A stretch of DNA of 15,686 nt. Source: Betaproteobacteria bacterium (GTDB taxonomy: Bacteria > Pseudomonadota > Gammaproteobacteria > Burkholderiales > Burkholderiaceae). The notes under the pieces were generated by a model that made no database searches, had not been told where the DNA came from, and saw nothing but the letters and a program-made list of their open reading frames with translations. The first letter of the stretch is position 1; each line of letters starts with the position of its first letter. A program made the position numbers and the translations under genes. Location of the stretch: positions 1 through 15,686 of the forward strand of contig JAGWXN010000046.1 in NCBI GenBank assembly GCA_018969885.1. The letters run 5' to 3'. Positions 6,996-15,257 of the stretch are shown here, piece by piece.

Positions 6996-8507
6996 CTATA
7001 CCGGCCCTTCACCGCGCGCTCGCCGCATCGCCGGCACCAGCACCATCATCAATAGCGCCGCCGACACCGCCAGGAACCCGGCGCTGATCGGTCGCGTGAC
7101 AAAGACCGACAGATCGCCTTCCGAAATCAGCATGGCCCGGCGGAAATTTTCTTCCAGCATCGGGCCCAGGATAAAACCCAGGAGGAGCGGTGCAGGCTCG
7201 AAACGCATTTTTCTGAGGCCGTAACCGATCACGCCGAAAATCGCCATGATCACCACGTCAGACAGGTTGTTCTTGAGGCTATAGCAGCCGATGCAGCAAA
7301 AGATGATGATCGCGGGAAACAACACCCGGTACGGAATGGTGAGTAGCCGCACCCATACCCAGATCAGCGGCAGATTGAGCACCACCAGAAGTGCGTTCCC
7401 CAGCCACATGCTCGCGACCAGTCCCCAGAAGAGCGCGGGTTGCTTGTCGATGATCTGAGGACCCGGGGCGATGCCATGAATCATCATGGCGCCGATCATC
7501 ATCGCCATGATGGCGTTAGGCGGAATCCCAAGCGACAGCATCGGGATGAAGCCCGCCTGCGCCGAGGCATTGTTCGCGGCCTCGGGCGCGGCCACACCCT
7601 GCACCATCCCGTGCCCGAACTTTTCAGGCTCGCGTGAGAGTTTTTTCTCCAGACTGTAGGCAGCGTAAGCGGGAATGTCGGTGGTGCTGCCGGGCAGGAT
7701 GCCAAGTGCCACCCCCATGGCGGTGCCTCTCGCCGCAGCCGGCGTGGCGAGTTTGAAGTCTTCGCGGGAAGGCCATAGCCGATCGGCCGGCCGCACCACC
7801 CGTCCCTGACCCTGGGTCGCTTCCAGGTTCAGCATGATCTCGGCCAGTCCAAACAGCCCCATGGCAACGGGCACGAAGCCGATGCCGTCGAAGAGGGCAT
7901 TCACGCCCAGGGTGTAGCGCTGCATGCCCGTGGTCACGTCGGTGCCGACCAGCCCCAGAAATACGCCGAGTGCAATCATGGCAAGTGCTTTTGCCAGGCT
8001 GCCTTGCGCAAGCACCACCGCCGCCACCAGACCAAGCACCATCACCGCCACATAATCGGGTGACTGGAAAAGAAGCGCGAGCTTGGCAACGGGGGGGCCA
8101 GCCGCTGCGATCACCAAGGTGGTGACCGTGCCGGCAAAGAGCGAGGCGAGCGCGGCGACCGCAAGTGCAGCGCCCGCGCGGCCGTTCCGGGCCATGGCGT
8201 GACCATCCAGTGTGGTGACCACCGACGACGATTCGCCAGGGAGATTGACCAGGATCGCAGTCGTTGAGCCGCCGTACTGTGAGCCATAAAACACGCCCGC
8301 CAGCATGATGAGCGCGCCCACCGGTGGCAGGTGAAAGGTGAGCGGCATCAGCATCGCCACCGTGGCCGACGGGCCGATGCCGGGGAGTACCCCGATCAGG
8401 GTGCCCAGCAGACAGCCGACCAGACAGAGCGCCAGGTTGAGGGGCGACAGTGCCACCGAGAACCCGAGGCCGATATTGGCAATCAGCCCTGAGAGAATCG
8501 CATCCAT
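6996..8507 (-). CDS. tctA: TctA, large permease subunit of tripartite tricarboxylate transporter
   Basis: TctA is the large inner-membrane subunit that moves the receptor-bound solute across the membrane using an ion gradient. The 503-residue length is standard, and the protein is hydrophobic throughout with about ten to twelve membrane segments. Family motifs include GVLPGIGPS (39-47), the conserved YGGSTTAILVNLPGE (78-92) followed by TTLDGHAMARNGRAG, and a later LGIPPNAIMAMMIGA stretch. It starts three bases after the tctB stop without a clear Shine-Dalgarno, so coupling to tctB is likely. With tctB and the Bug gene at 8994-9965 it forms a complete transporter in the usual C-B-A order. The solute is unknown; the flanking enzymes suggest a carboxylate that they process. 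Confidence 0.96.
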   Translation of the reverse strand: MDAILSGLIANIGLGFSVALSPLNLALCLVGCLLGTLIGVLPGIGPSATVAMLMPLTFHLPPVGALIMLAGVFYGSQYGGSTTAILVNLPGESSSVVTTLDGHAMARNGRAGAALAVAALASLFAGTVTTLVIAAAGPPVAKLALLFQSPDYVAVMVLGLVAAVVLAQGSLAKALAMIALGVFLGLVGTDVTTGMQRYTLGVNALFDGIGFVPVAMGLFGLAEIMLNLEATQGQGRVVRPADRLWPSREDFKLATPAAARGTAMGVALGILPGSTTDIPAYAAYSLEKKLSREPEKFGHGMVQGVAAPEAANNASAQAGFIPMLSLGIPPNAIMAMMIGAMMIHGIAPGPQIIDKQPALFWGLVASMWLGNALLVVLNLPLIWVWVRLLTIPYRVLFPAIIIFCCIGCYSLKNNLSDVVIMAIFGVIGYGLRKMRFEPAPLLLGFILGPMLEENFRRAMLISEGDLSVFVTRPISAGFLAVSAALLMMVLVPAMRRARGEGPV

Positions 8508-8510
8508 TGG

Positions 8511-8972
8511 TCAGGCGAGGGGCGGCAGAATCAGCAGCGGCAGCCCCAGCCCCCACACAAAAATCGCGATGACCCCAATGGTGAGTGCCAGAACGAGTGC
8601 GGTCAACGCACGCCAGGAGAGCGGCTGGCCAGCGAAGTTGGCCGTGAACGCAGTGGCCGCGATGGCAACCACGACGCCCAGGCTGGAGAGCGTGGCGGCG
8701 AACACCAGCACCGCCGCAGAGACGAACGCGATGGGCCGCAGCCGTACGCCCTCGAACCGATCCTCAGGCTTGCCGGGCCCGCGTCGCAGTGCGAGTCCGC
8801 TGATCAGGGCGCCGAGCGCGATCATCGCAAGCGCCATCGCGCGAGGCACATAGCCTTCACCCATATCGGCCGCCGTACCCTGCGTGAGATCGGCCCCGAG
8901 GAAAAGCGCAGCGACGCCGATGGCCGCCAGGACGATACCGGCCCACAGGTCACGATCGTCCAGGCGGTTCAT
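8511..8972 (-). CDS. tctB: TctB, small membrane subunit of tripartite tricarboxylate transporter
   Basis: The 153-residue protein has about four hydrophobic segments (near residues 10-27, 43-62, 79-110 and 122-150), as expected for TctB, the poorly conserved small membrane partner of TctA. The MGEGYVPR stretch (37-44) after the first membrane segment matches the MGxGyfP-type signature of the family. Position between the receptor gene (21-base gap) and tctA (3-base gap) supports the assignment. Its role within the complex is structural or accessory; the sequence offers no information on specificity. Confidence 0.92.
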   Translation of the reverse strand: MNRLDDRDLWAGIVLAAIGVAALFLGADLTQGTAADMGEGYVPRAMALAMIALGALISGLALRRGPGKPEDRFEGVRLRPIAFVSAAVLVFAATLSSLGVVVAIAATAFTANFAGQPLSWRALTALVLALTIGVIAIFVWGLGLPLLILPPLA

Positions 8973-8993
8973 GACGGCCTGCGCGGCGCGGGG

Positions 8994-9965
8994 TTACTTC
9001 TTCTGCCGCGTTTTGACCAGACCGGCTTCAAGAAACACTGGATACATCGCAGCGTCATCCTCTGCCCAGCGCTTTTTCGCCATGTCATTGCCACCCGGCG
9101 TGACCAGGAAACCGGCCGCGCGGGCTTTCTCCTGAAACTCTTTGTCGGAGAGCGTTTCGATGAACTTGGTTTCGAGTGTCTTGAGTCGATCAGCGGGAAT
9201 GCCCTTGGGCGCCGCAATCACGCGCCAGAGTCCCGAGATGACTGGAAAGCCCTGCTCGGCGAAGGTGGGAACATCAGGCGCCTTGAAATGACGAGCGGAC
9301 GACGCGACACCGAGCACGCGTAGCTTGCCTGCAGCATGTTGTTCGATCACATCCGGTAAGGCGATCGAGGCCATATCGACCTCGCCGGACAAGAGGGCCT
9401 GTACGGTGGGCGCAAAGCCTGCGTAGGGAACCTTGGTAAGGCGTATCCCCAGGCCCTTCTCGAAGACCGAAGCGGCGACATGCGACGAACCGCCTGGCTG
9501 ATCGTTGCCGTTTTTCAGCTTGCCCGGATTGGCTTTGGCGTGATCCACCAGTTCCTTCAGGTCCTTGAAAGGCAGCTTCGGGTTGATGGTGATGGCGGAA
9601 GGATCATCGCCGAAGAACACCACCGGTTCCATATCGTCGAGGGCGTTGGCGTTGGGATTGTTGTACTGCGCGAATACCGCGCCCGTGGCGATCATGGCGA
9701 GGGTATAGCCGTCGGGCTTGGATGACATGACTTCCTTGATGCCCACCGTGCCGCCCGCCCCCGGCTTGTTCACCACCACAACGGGTACACCCATACGCTT
9801 GGAGGCCGCCTCGGCAGTCATTCGCATGGCGGTGTCGCTACCGCCACCCGGTGGCCAGGGGACGACCAGCGTGATCGGCTGCGACGGAAACGCCTGAGAT
9901 TGGGCGAGTGCCGGGGCAAGCGCCACACACAACGCAGCGAGTTTCAGGATCAACGGCTTATTCAT
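8994..9965 (-). CDS. Bug/TctC-family periplasmic receptor of the TctAB transporter
   Basis: This 323-residue receptor delivers the solute to TctAB. Residues 1-25 are a Sec signal peptide with likely cleavage after AQSQA. Signatures: PWPPGGGSD (36-44), NKPGAGG (66-72) and PDGYTLA (84-90). The ATG at 9965 is supported by a strong AGGAG (minus strand, 9972-9976) six bases upstream, one of the best ribosome sites in the operon and consistent with the high level at which receptors are usually made. It clearly differs in sequence from the other Bug protein at 6-986, so the two probably bind different ligands. It lies 54 bases downstream of the LLM oxidoreductase gene. Confidence 0.95.
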   Translation of the reverse strand: MNKPLILKLAALCVALAPALAQSQAFPSQPITLVVPWPPGGGSDTAMRMTAEAASKRMGVPVVVVNKPGAGGTVGIKEVMSSKPDGYTLAMIATGAVFAQYNNPNANALDDMEPVVFFGDDPSAITINPKLPFKDLKELVDHAKANPGKLKNGNDQPGGSSHVAASVFEKGLGIRLTKVPYAGFAPTVQALLSGEVDMASIALPDVIEQHAAGKLRVLGVASSARHFKAPDVPTFAEQGFPVISGLWRVIAAPKGIPADRLKTLETKFIETLSDKEFQEKARAAGFLVTPGGNDMAKKRWAEDDAAMYPVFLEAGLVKTRQKK

Positions 9966-10019
9966 GGCGAGCTCCTGCTGGGATGGGTGAAGAGGGTGGG
10001 TGAGAGGATGGCGGAGGGG

Positions 10020-11003
10020 TCAGCTGCCGAGTTCGCGGATGACCGACAGACCATAGCGCTGATCCGACAGATCACCTGCCAGGAGCAGCACCAGTTCTTT
10101 GAGCCCCGCATCGCGGTAGGCAATCAGCTTGTCGCAGCATTCCTGAATCGTACCGGCCACGGCGAACGCATCAACGGCTTCATCGGAGACCAGACGGGCT
10201 GCTGCCGCGTAGTCGCGCCGCCCCATCGCTTCGATGATCCCTGCCTGATCAACCTTGATGCCGGAGTGCGCGATGGCATCGTCGATGAAGCGGTTGCGAA
10301 GAATGAACGCGAGTTTCATTCGTACCTGTTCGATCGCGCGTCCGCGGTCGGCCGCCGCCACGAAGGAGATGTAGCTTGCCGTGTGAAGCGCCTCATAGCT
10401 GCGGCCAGCTTCTTCTGCACCGGATCTCGTGATGGCAAGCGACTCCCGCACAAAGCCCGCTGAAATGCCCGCCGAGAGCACCACGCCGTCGGCAATCTTG
10501 CCGGCCAGGGCGAGCATCTGTGGCTTCATGGGCGACAGATAAAGCGGAATCGGCTGTGGTGGCGTGAACATCATTCGTGCGCCGCGCAGCCGAAAGCGCT
10601 GGGCCTCCTGGTGTACCGGTTCGCCCGTCCAGAGTGCGCGAAGCGCATTGATGAAATCACGCGTCACCCCGATCGGCTTGTCGATCGACTCGCCCGACTC
10701 GCCCAGGAACAAGGGGTTGCCGGTGCCAAGCGCGAGCGCGACGCGCCCGGGCGCGGCTTCCGCGAGCGTGGCCATCTGCATGGCGGTTGGCATGGGGTGG
10801 CGCAGATAGGGGCTGACCGCGGTGGGAATCACGCGCACGCCTGGGATCGCGCTGGTAAAGCCCAGGCAGGACACGATGGGCTCACGATAGCCGAGATGAT
10901 CAGCCATCCAGAGGCTGCTCGCGCCCGCGGTCGCGGCTTCGCGGGCGAAAGTAAGCGCCTCATCGTAGGGGGCAAAGCCATCAAAACTGACACCGATCTG
11001 CAT
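10020..11003 (-). CDS. LLM-class F420-type oxidoreductase (MER-like)
   Basis: The 327-residue protein belongs to the bacterial luciferase-like family resembling methylene-tetrahydromethanopterin reductase, whose members often use F420. Visible features are the N-terminal IGVSFDG strand, MADH (33-36) containing the Asp-His pair at the position that contacts F420 in relatives, ALGTGNP (91-97), and PIPLYLSPMKPQMLALAG followed by ADGVVLS (171-177), the typical late-barrel block. F420 rather than FMN is inferred mainly from family resemblance and from the F420 biosynthesis genes downstream. The substrate is unknown; as a member of the operon's enzyme block it is the best candidate for the step that consumes F420 or F420H2. 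It starts 14 bases after the preceding gene. Confidence 0.87.
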   Translation of the reverse strand: MQIGVSFDGFAPYDEALTFAREAATAGASSLWMADHLGYREPIVSCLGFTSAIPGVRVIPTAVSPYLRHPMPTAMQMATLAEAAPGRVALALGTGNPLFLGESGESIDKPIGVTRDFINALRALWTGEPVHQEAQRFRLRGARMMFTPPQPIPLYLSPMKPQMLALAGKIADGVVLSAGISAGFVRESLAITRSGAEEAGRSYEALHTASYISFVAAADRGRAIEQVRMKLAFILRNRFIDDAIAHSGIKVDQAGIIEAMGRRDYAAAARLVSDEAVDAFAVAGTIQECCDKLIAYRDAGLKELVLLLAGDLSDQRYGLSVIRELGS

Positions 11004-11017
11004 GGTGGAAGCCGTTA

Positions 11018-12121
11018 TCAGGAGCGATTGGAAGTTGGACCGCGCACGTGCGCGAGGAGTTCGGAACAGCTCATGCCGGCGATGCCCATTGCCTCGGCCG
11101 TGCGGCCGCCTTCACGATAGTTGGTACCGGTGAGTGTGATGCCCAATTGCAGGAGCGAGCTTGCCGTTGGAACAGGGATACCGGCGATGGTGGCCAATTC
11201 GATGAACGGCAGCAGACCGTGACCAAAGTCTTCGAGATAGTAGCGGTGGGAAAGGGAGTCGGGTGCCTTGATTCGTTGATTGGCCTTGCCGCCGCTGATG
11301 GCACTCACCAGATCCGTGGTGTCGGTGACAGAAGCCTCGACCGTACCATAGCGTTGCATCTCGGCGCCGAGCGCGGGCAGTTCATGACCGAAGGCGCGCG
11401 CCACCGCGAGTCGCTCGGCGTCCAGGGCCTGCATCACACGCACCACACCCGGCGTCATGCCCTGTACATAAAACGTGAAATCGCCGCGCGTGGCCTCGAT
11501 CCAGGCAGCCCCCAGGATGGTGCCGGGCGCGTGCAGCACCATGTTGAGGTTGGCAAGGCTGGAATTGAGGACATCGGGGACCCGCTCGCTCACCGGATAG
11601 AGAGTCTGCGCGGCGTTTGCCGCAGCCTCTCCGCCAGGCAAGGCAGCGAGCCGCAAAAACCGGGCTTTCCCTGAAATGGTGACCGACCCGGGCCGATATT
11701 TTCGCGCGATGTAGCTGAGCGTATGGAATTCAGCGACCGCAGGCACCGGCCCACCGCTTGCTGCGCGAAACGCGGTGGTGAACTCGAGCGCGCCGCCGGT
11801 ATGCCCAGGGTTGAGTACCACTGGCGCATGATGCAGTCCGGCCTGCGCAAGGGCCCGTGCCACGGGTGCATGCGAGATCGTGGGCAGACAGACCAACGCA
11901 GCGTCTGCGTCCCGCATCGCTTCAACGAGATTGGGTGTGATCCGTTCGGGACGAACAAAGCCTTCGCCCAGTACACCCTCGTAGTCGACGCCGCCCCTCT
12001 CCATGAAAGGCGCAAGCGTATCGGGTGAACGGTTCCACAGCCGGACCTGATGGCCGGCGAGCGTGAGCTCCACCGCGGCTGCTGCGCCGCCTGCTCCGGC
12101 CCCGATGACGGCGACGCGCAT
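11018..12121 (-). CDS. NAD(P)-dependent octopine/nopaline dehydrogenase family protein
   Basis: The 367-residue protein has an N-terminal Rossmann domain with GAGAGG (7-12) and a C-terminal octopine-dehydrogenase domain. Around NMVLHAPGTIL it carries the conserved His (H197), and the LEDFG segment supplies an Asp (D298), matching the His/Asp pair thought to act in N-(carboxyethyl)ornithine and opine dehydrogenases. Such enzymes reductively join, or oxidatively split, an amino acid and a 2-oxo acid; other members act on different hydroxy or imino acids. In a catabolic operon, oxidation of an imported secondary amine or hydroxy acid is plausible but unproven. It begins four bases after the M24 gene, which suggests coupled translation. 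Confidence 0.88.
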   Translation of the reverse strand: MRVAVIGAGAGGAAAAVELTLAGHQVRLWNRSPDTLAPFMERGGVDYEGVLGEGFVRPERITPNLVEAMRDADAALVCLPTISHAPVARALAQAGLHHAPVVLNPGHTGGALEFTTAFRAASGGPVPAVAEFHTLSYIARKYRPGSVTISGKARFLRLAALPGGEAAANAAQTLYPVSERVPDVLNSSLANLNMVLHAPGTILGAAWIEATRGDFTFYVQGMTPGVVRVMQALDAERLAVARAFGHELPALGAEMQRYGTVEASVTDTTDLVSAISGGKANQRIKAPDSLSHRYYLEDFGHGLLPFIELATIAGIPVPTASSLLQLGITLTGTNYREGGRTAEAMGIAGMSCSELLAHVRGPTSNRS

Positions 12122-12125
12122 GGCG

Positions 12126-13259
12126 TCAGCGCACCACGATCAGTTCGTCGTTCGAGCAGTAGTCGGAGAGCATCTCCGAGCCGGTGTCGGTGACCAGCAG
12201 CATGTCCTTCAGCTGCATGCCATAGCCATACCCGGTCTGATAGCAGAGCGGTTCAACGCCCAGCACCATGCCCGCCTCAAGCTGCGCATCGCCCTCGCGA
12301 CCGATCTCGGGTGTCTTGCCCAGATACGGATCTTCGTGGAGGAAGAGTCCGATGCCGTGACCGACGAACGAAATGGGGGGAAGCTTGAGTTCATCGAGCT
12401 TGCGGATGAAACGCTCGTAAATTTCGCGGCAGCTCGCGCCCGGTTTGATCCGCTCGAGCAGTTCGTACTTGCAGTCGACCAGATGCTTCCAGATGCGCTC
12501 GGCGTGTGGCGGCGCTTTCTGCACCACCGCGGTCCGGCAGACCCCTGCCTGATAGCCTGAGATCACCGAAAAAATCTCGACCCTGCAGACGTCTCCTGAC
12601 TCGAGCTTGCGCAGCGACGGCCCTACATTCGGGAGCTGGCTGCGCTCGCCAGTGGCCACGATCAGCAGCTTGAACTGCTCGGCGCCCAGCGAATAGACAT
12701 TGCGCGTGAGATGGCCTGCGAGATCCATTTCGGTATCGCCCGCCTGAACGGCCCGAAGCGCATCGGTGATTGACTGATCGGCGATGCGGGACAGGCGTCG
12801 CAGCAACGCAATTTCATCGGCGGTTTTGATCTGGCGAAGCCGCGCGACGATCTGCTGGTTGGCGACGAAGGTGGCGCCGGGGAGCGCTGCCCGGAGCTTT
12901 TCGAACTCGCTCGCAGGCAGATAATCAAGTTCGATGCCGATACGGGCGCGGGCCAGTCCCATTTCGGTGAGTAGCTCGGCGCACACCGCCATGGCGTTGT
13001 CGCTGAACTCTGCCCAGATCCGGGTTTTCGTGCCGGGCTCGCGGCGCCCGATAGTTGTGGCCTCCATGTCCACACCCAGGATGGCGGTCTGCCCGTCGGC
13101 AGTGACGATACCCATGGCGTGACGATGTCGCATGAGGGGCTGCGACGGCACCACAAAGCCTGTGAGGTAGGCAAAGTTTTCAGGGGAGCACGACACCATG
13201 GCGTCGAGCCCGTGGGTGTTACAGGCCGCTTTCCAGCGGTTGACGATTTCCTCGCGCAT
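12126..13259 (-). CDS. M24 creatinase/aminopeptidase P-fold hydrolase with altered metal site
   Basis: This 377-residue protein has the two-domain M24 architecture: an N-terminal creatinase-type domain (about 1-140) and a C-terminal pita-bread domain. Of the five metal ligands of aminopeptidase P, only His (H301 in GHGIGLFLHEDP) and the first Glu (E336 in GVEPLCY) remain. The first Asp is E228, the second Asp is G239 (in GYQAGVCRT) and the last Glu is K351 (in QLKDM). The His usually found in the preceding ...pH... loop is N211. Ordinary metallopeptidase activity is therefore unlikely. Metal-independent relatives such as creatinase and ectoine hydrolase cleave C-N bonds in small molecules, a better model. 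GGAGG (minus strand, 13264-13268) precedes the ATG, which shares one base with the stop of the upstream gene (TGATG). Confidence 0.88.
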   Translation of the reverse strand: MREEIVNRWKAACNTHGLDAMVSCSPENFAYLTGFVVPSQPLMRHRHAMGIVTADGQTAILGVDMEATTIGRREPGTKTRIWAEFSDNAMAVCAELLTEMGLARARIGIELDYLPASEFEKLRAALPGATFVANQQIVARLRQIKTADEIALLRRLSRIADQSITDALRAVQAGDTEMDLAGHLTRNVYSLGAEQFKLLIVATGERSQLPNVGPSLRKLESGDVCRVEIFSVISGYQAGVCRTAVVQKAPPHAERIWKHLVDCKYELLERIKPGASCREIYERFIRKLDELKLPPISFVGHGIGLFLHEDPYLGKTPEIGREGDAQLEAGMVLGVEPLCYQTGYGYGMQLKDMLLVTDTGSEMLSDYCSNDELIVVR

Positions 13260-14431
13260 CAGGCCTCCGATTCGGGAACGCGGTAGCGGGCGATCTTGGC
13301 TTCATCCACGGCGGTGCCGAGACCGGGCGTGCTGGGCACTTCAATGAACCCATCAACCAGACGCATGGGTTCAACCAGCAGATCGTCCTTGTAGTAAATG
13401 CCGCCGATCTGTCCGGTGTTGGCCTCAGCGGGCGTGGACACCGGAATGACATTTGAGAGCGTGACCGCGGGTGCGGCTGCCGCCAAGGTGAGGTTCGCGC
13501 GGTTACCCACGCCGGTTTCCACCGAGCCATTGACGTTACAGATGATGCCGGCGGCGCTGCAGACCGCAGCCACTTCCATTGCACGGTAAAGACCTCCCGG
13601 CTTGGTCGTGTAGATGGAAACGATCTCGGCAGCGCGACGCTCGATGATCTGGATCACGTCATGCGCGTTCCATGCGCTTTCGTCGGCCATCACGGGCGTA
13701 TCGATGGCGCGCGAGACCTCCGCGATACGCTCGATTCCCATCACCGGCTGCTCGGCATATTTGAGACCGTAGGGCTCCATGGCACGGAGGGTGCGGATCG
13801 CCTCGCCCGGTGTGGCGTAGCCTTCGTTGGCATCGACGCACAGATCGACTGCCGGTCCGACTGCTTCGCGAATGGCACGAACGATTTCGATGTCGCGCTT
13901 GGGATCCTGTCCGACCTTGATCTTGATGGTGCGGATACCCTCTGCCGCCACGCGTGCGCATTCGGCGACCGCCTCATCGATCGCCAGCAGCCCGATTGAG
14001 TGGGTGACCGCTACCCGACTGCGGGCGAGGCCGCCCAGGAGCGTGTAGGCGGGTACACCGAGTGCCTGCGCGGTGAGGTCATAGTAGGCAAAGTCGACTG
14101 CCGATTTTGCGTAGGGATAGCCTTTGATGGCAGCGTCCATCCGGCGGTGCAGTCCGGCGAAGTCGCCCAGCGGGTGGCCCTGGATGGCAGGCAAAAGATA
14201 GCGCTCAATCACCAGCCGCGCGATGGCAGGTGATTCGCCGAAATATCGGCCAAATTCGCCGCCCCAGTCTTTCAGTGCGGGCGACTCACCCCAGCCAAAG
14301 CGGCCTGAGCCGTCGCCGAGCTTCACAAGTACATAGCGGCCGATGGGTTCGGTGAGACCGGTCCATTTGTGCACGCGTCGCGTGGGCAGATGGACGAGGA
14401 GCGTTTCCAGGGTGGCAATCGAGGCGAGCAT
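13259..14431 (-). CDS. Mandelate racemase/muconate-lactonizing enzyme family protein
   Basis: The 390-residue enolase-superfamily protein abstracts a proton alpha to a carboxylate, leading to racemisation, epimerisation, cycloisomerisation or dehydration. From the ATG at 14431, acid-base lysines lie in KIK (170-172), metal ligands are D200 (VDANEG), E227 (AEQP) and D250 (ADES), and the opposite-face lysine is K277 (TTKPGG). This KxK/D-E-D/K pattern marks the muconate-lactonizing subgroup, which also includes dipeptide epimerases and N-succinylamino acid racemases. A TTG at 14443 in frame would add four residues; ATG is preferred, although neither has a clear Shine-Dalgarno. The stop overlaps the M24 start by one base. 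The substrate cannot be named. Confidence 0.9.
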   Translation of the reverse strand: MLASIATLETLLVHLPTRRVHKWTGLTEPIGRYVLVKLGDGSGRFGWGESPALKDWGGEFGRYFGESPAIARLVIERYLLPAIQGHPLGDFAGLHRRMDAAIKGYPYAKSAVDFAYYDLTAQALGVPAYTLLGGLARSRVAVTHSIGLLAIDEAVAECARVAAEGIRTIKIKVGQDPKRDIEIVRAIREAVGPAVDLCVDANEGYATPGEAIRTLRAMEPYGLKYAEQPVMGIERIAEVSRAIDTPVMADESAWNAHDVIQIIERRAAEIVSIYTTKPGGLYRAMEVAAVCSAAGIICNVNGSVETGVGNRANLTLAAAAPAVTLSNVIPVSTPAEANTGQIGGIYYKDDLLVEPMRLVDGFIEVPSTPGLGTAVDEAKIARYRVPESEA

Positions 14432-14489
14432 GATGTCAGCCAAGTCTAGGTAGGGGGGTGGGAGGCGTCAAGGAAGGGCAGGTCGAGCA

Positions 14490-15245
14490 TCAGACCGCCG
14501 TATATCCGCCGTCCGCCAGCACATCCGATCCGGTGATGAACGACGCGCCGTCGCTCAGCAGAAACAGCGCAGTCTCGGCGATTTCTTCTGGCCGCCCCAG
14601 TCGGCCGGCGGGATGAAGCGGCGCGAGCGCGGCATTGACCGCCGCCTCATCGCCATAACGATCGGTGAGCCGGCTGGTCATGATGGCGCCGGGAGAGAGG
14701 CTCACCGCGCGGATGTTGTCTTGAGCATAGTCGACCGCCAGGGTGCGCGTGAGCGAATGTAACGCTGCCTTGCTTGCGCTGTAGGCAGCGCCCGAGCGCG
14801 CCGTAACGTGTCCGAGTTGTGAGGCGATGTTGAGGATCACGCCCCCGCCGGCTGCGATGAGGTGAGGAATGGCCCAACGGGACATCAGGAACGACCCGGT
14901 GAGATTGACGCTGATGGCGCGATCCCAGTCATCGAGCGGGATATCGGCGACGCGATTGCGCGGCGTGGCGACCGCTGCGTTATTGATGAGCGCGTGCAGC
15001 GCTCCAAAATGCGCCACCACCTGTTCGACCGCGGCAAGGCTAGCGTCACGACTTGAGATGTCACACTCGATCAACAGAACATCGGCATGGTCTGCGTAAC
15101 GTTTCCTGAGGGCGGCGCCCGCGAAATCGAGCGCGGCCACGCGGGCGCCGGCTGCGCGGCAGCGCATCACAAGCGCATGGCCCAGATCACCGGCTGCGCC
15201 GGTGACGAGCACAACGCGTGCATCGAGACAGCGTGGAGCATTCAT
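14490..15245 (-). CDS. SDR-family NAD-dependent oxidoreductase
   Basis: The 251-residue classical short-chain dehydrogenase has the Rossmann motif TGAAGDLG (15-22), an Asp after the second strand (D40) that favours NAD over NADP, NNA (88-90), N114 and the catalytic S142, Y155, K159 with the YSASK spacing. It ends in the usual LADGGYTAV. Members oxidise alcohols or reduce carbonyls; the substrate is unknown. It is the first gene of the minus-strand cluster. The ATG at 15245 has no Shine-Dalgarno; a TTG codon immediately upstream (15248) is in frame but less likely. A TATAAT sits exactly where a promoter would start the mRNA at the A of this ATG, suggesting leaderless translation. Confidence 0.94.
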   Translation of the reverse strand: MNAPRCLDARVVLVTGAAGDLGHALVMRCRAAGARVAALDFAGAALRKRYADHADVLLIECDISSRDASLAAVEQVVAHFGALHALINNAAVATPRNRVADIPLDDWDRAISVNLTGSFLMSRWAIPHLIAAGGGVILNIASQLGHVTARSGAAYSASKAALHSLTRTLAVDYAQDNIRAVSLSPGAIMTSRLTDRYGDEAAVNAALAPLHPAGRLGRPEEIAETALFLLSDGASFITGSDVLADGGYTAV

Positions 15246-15251
15246 CAAAGT

Positions 15252-15257
15252 ATTATA
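15252..15257 (-). promoter_or_regulatory. Perfect -10 box (TATAAT) for a leaderless operon transcript
   Basis: The minus strand reads TATAAT, then ACTTTG, then the ATG of the SDR gene. With the hexamer at -12 to -7, +1 falls on the A of the start codon. No convincing -35 element is seen 16-18 bases upstream. The same AT block read on the plus strand (tattat, 15251-15256) is a 5/6 match to a -10 box that could serve the divergent dioxygenase gene, so the 41-base spacer may hold overlapping divergent promoters. Confidence 0.55.

Noticed and set aside
6956..7012. N-terminal extension of the FGD-like gene to 7012
   Set aside because: It would overlap the end of tctA, and the family starts near GYKASAEQF. 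The ATG at 6955 has a Shine-Dalgarno at 6961-6964.
7624..8556. 310-codon open frame on the minus strand in another frame of tctA/tctB
   Set aside because: It lies entirely over the clearly conserved TctA sequence, and its translation is Arg/Gly/His-rich with no family motif; it is a GC-driven shadow frame.
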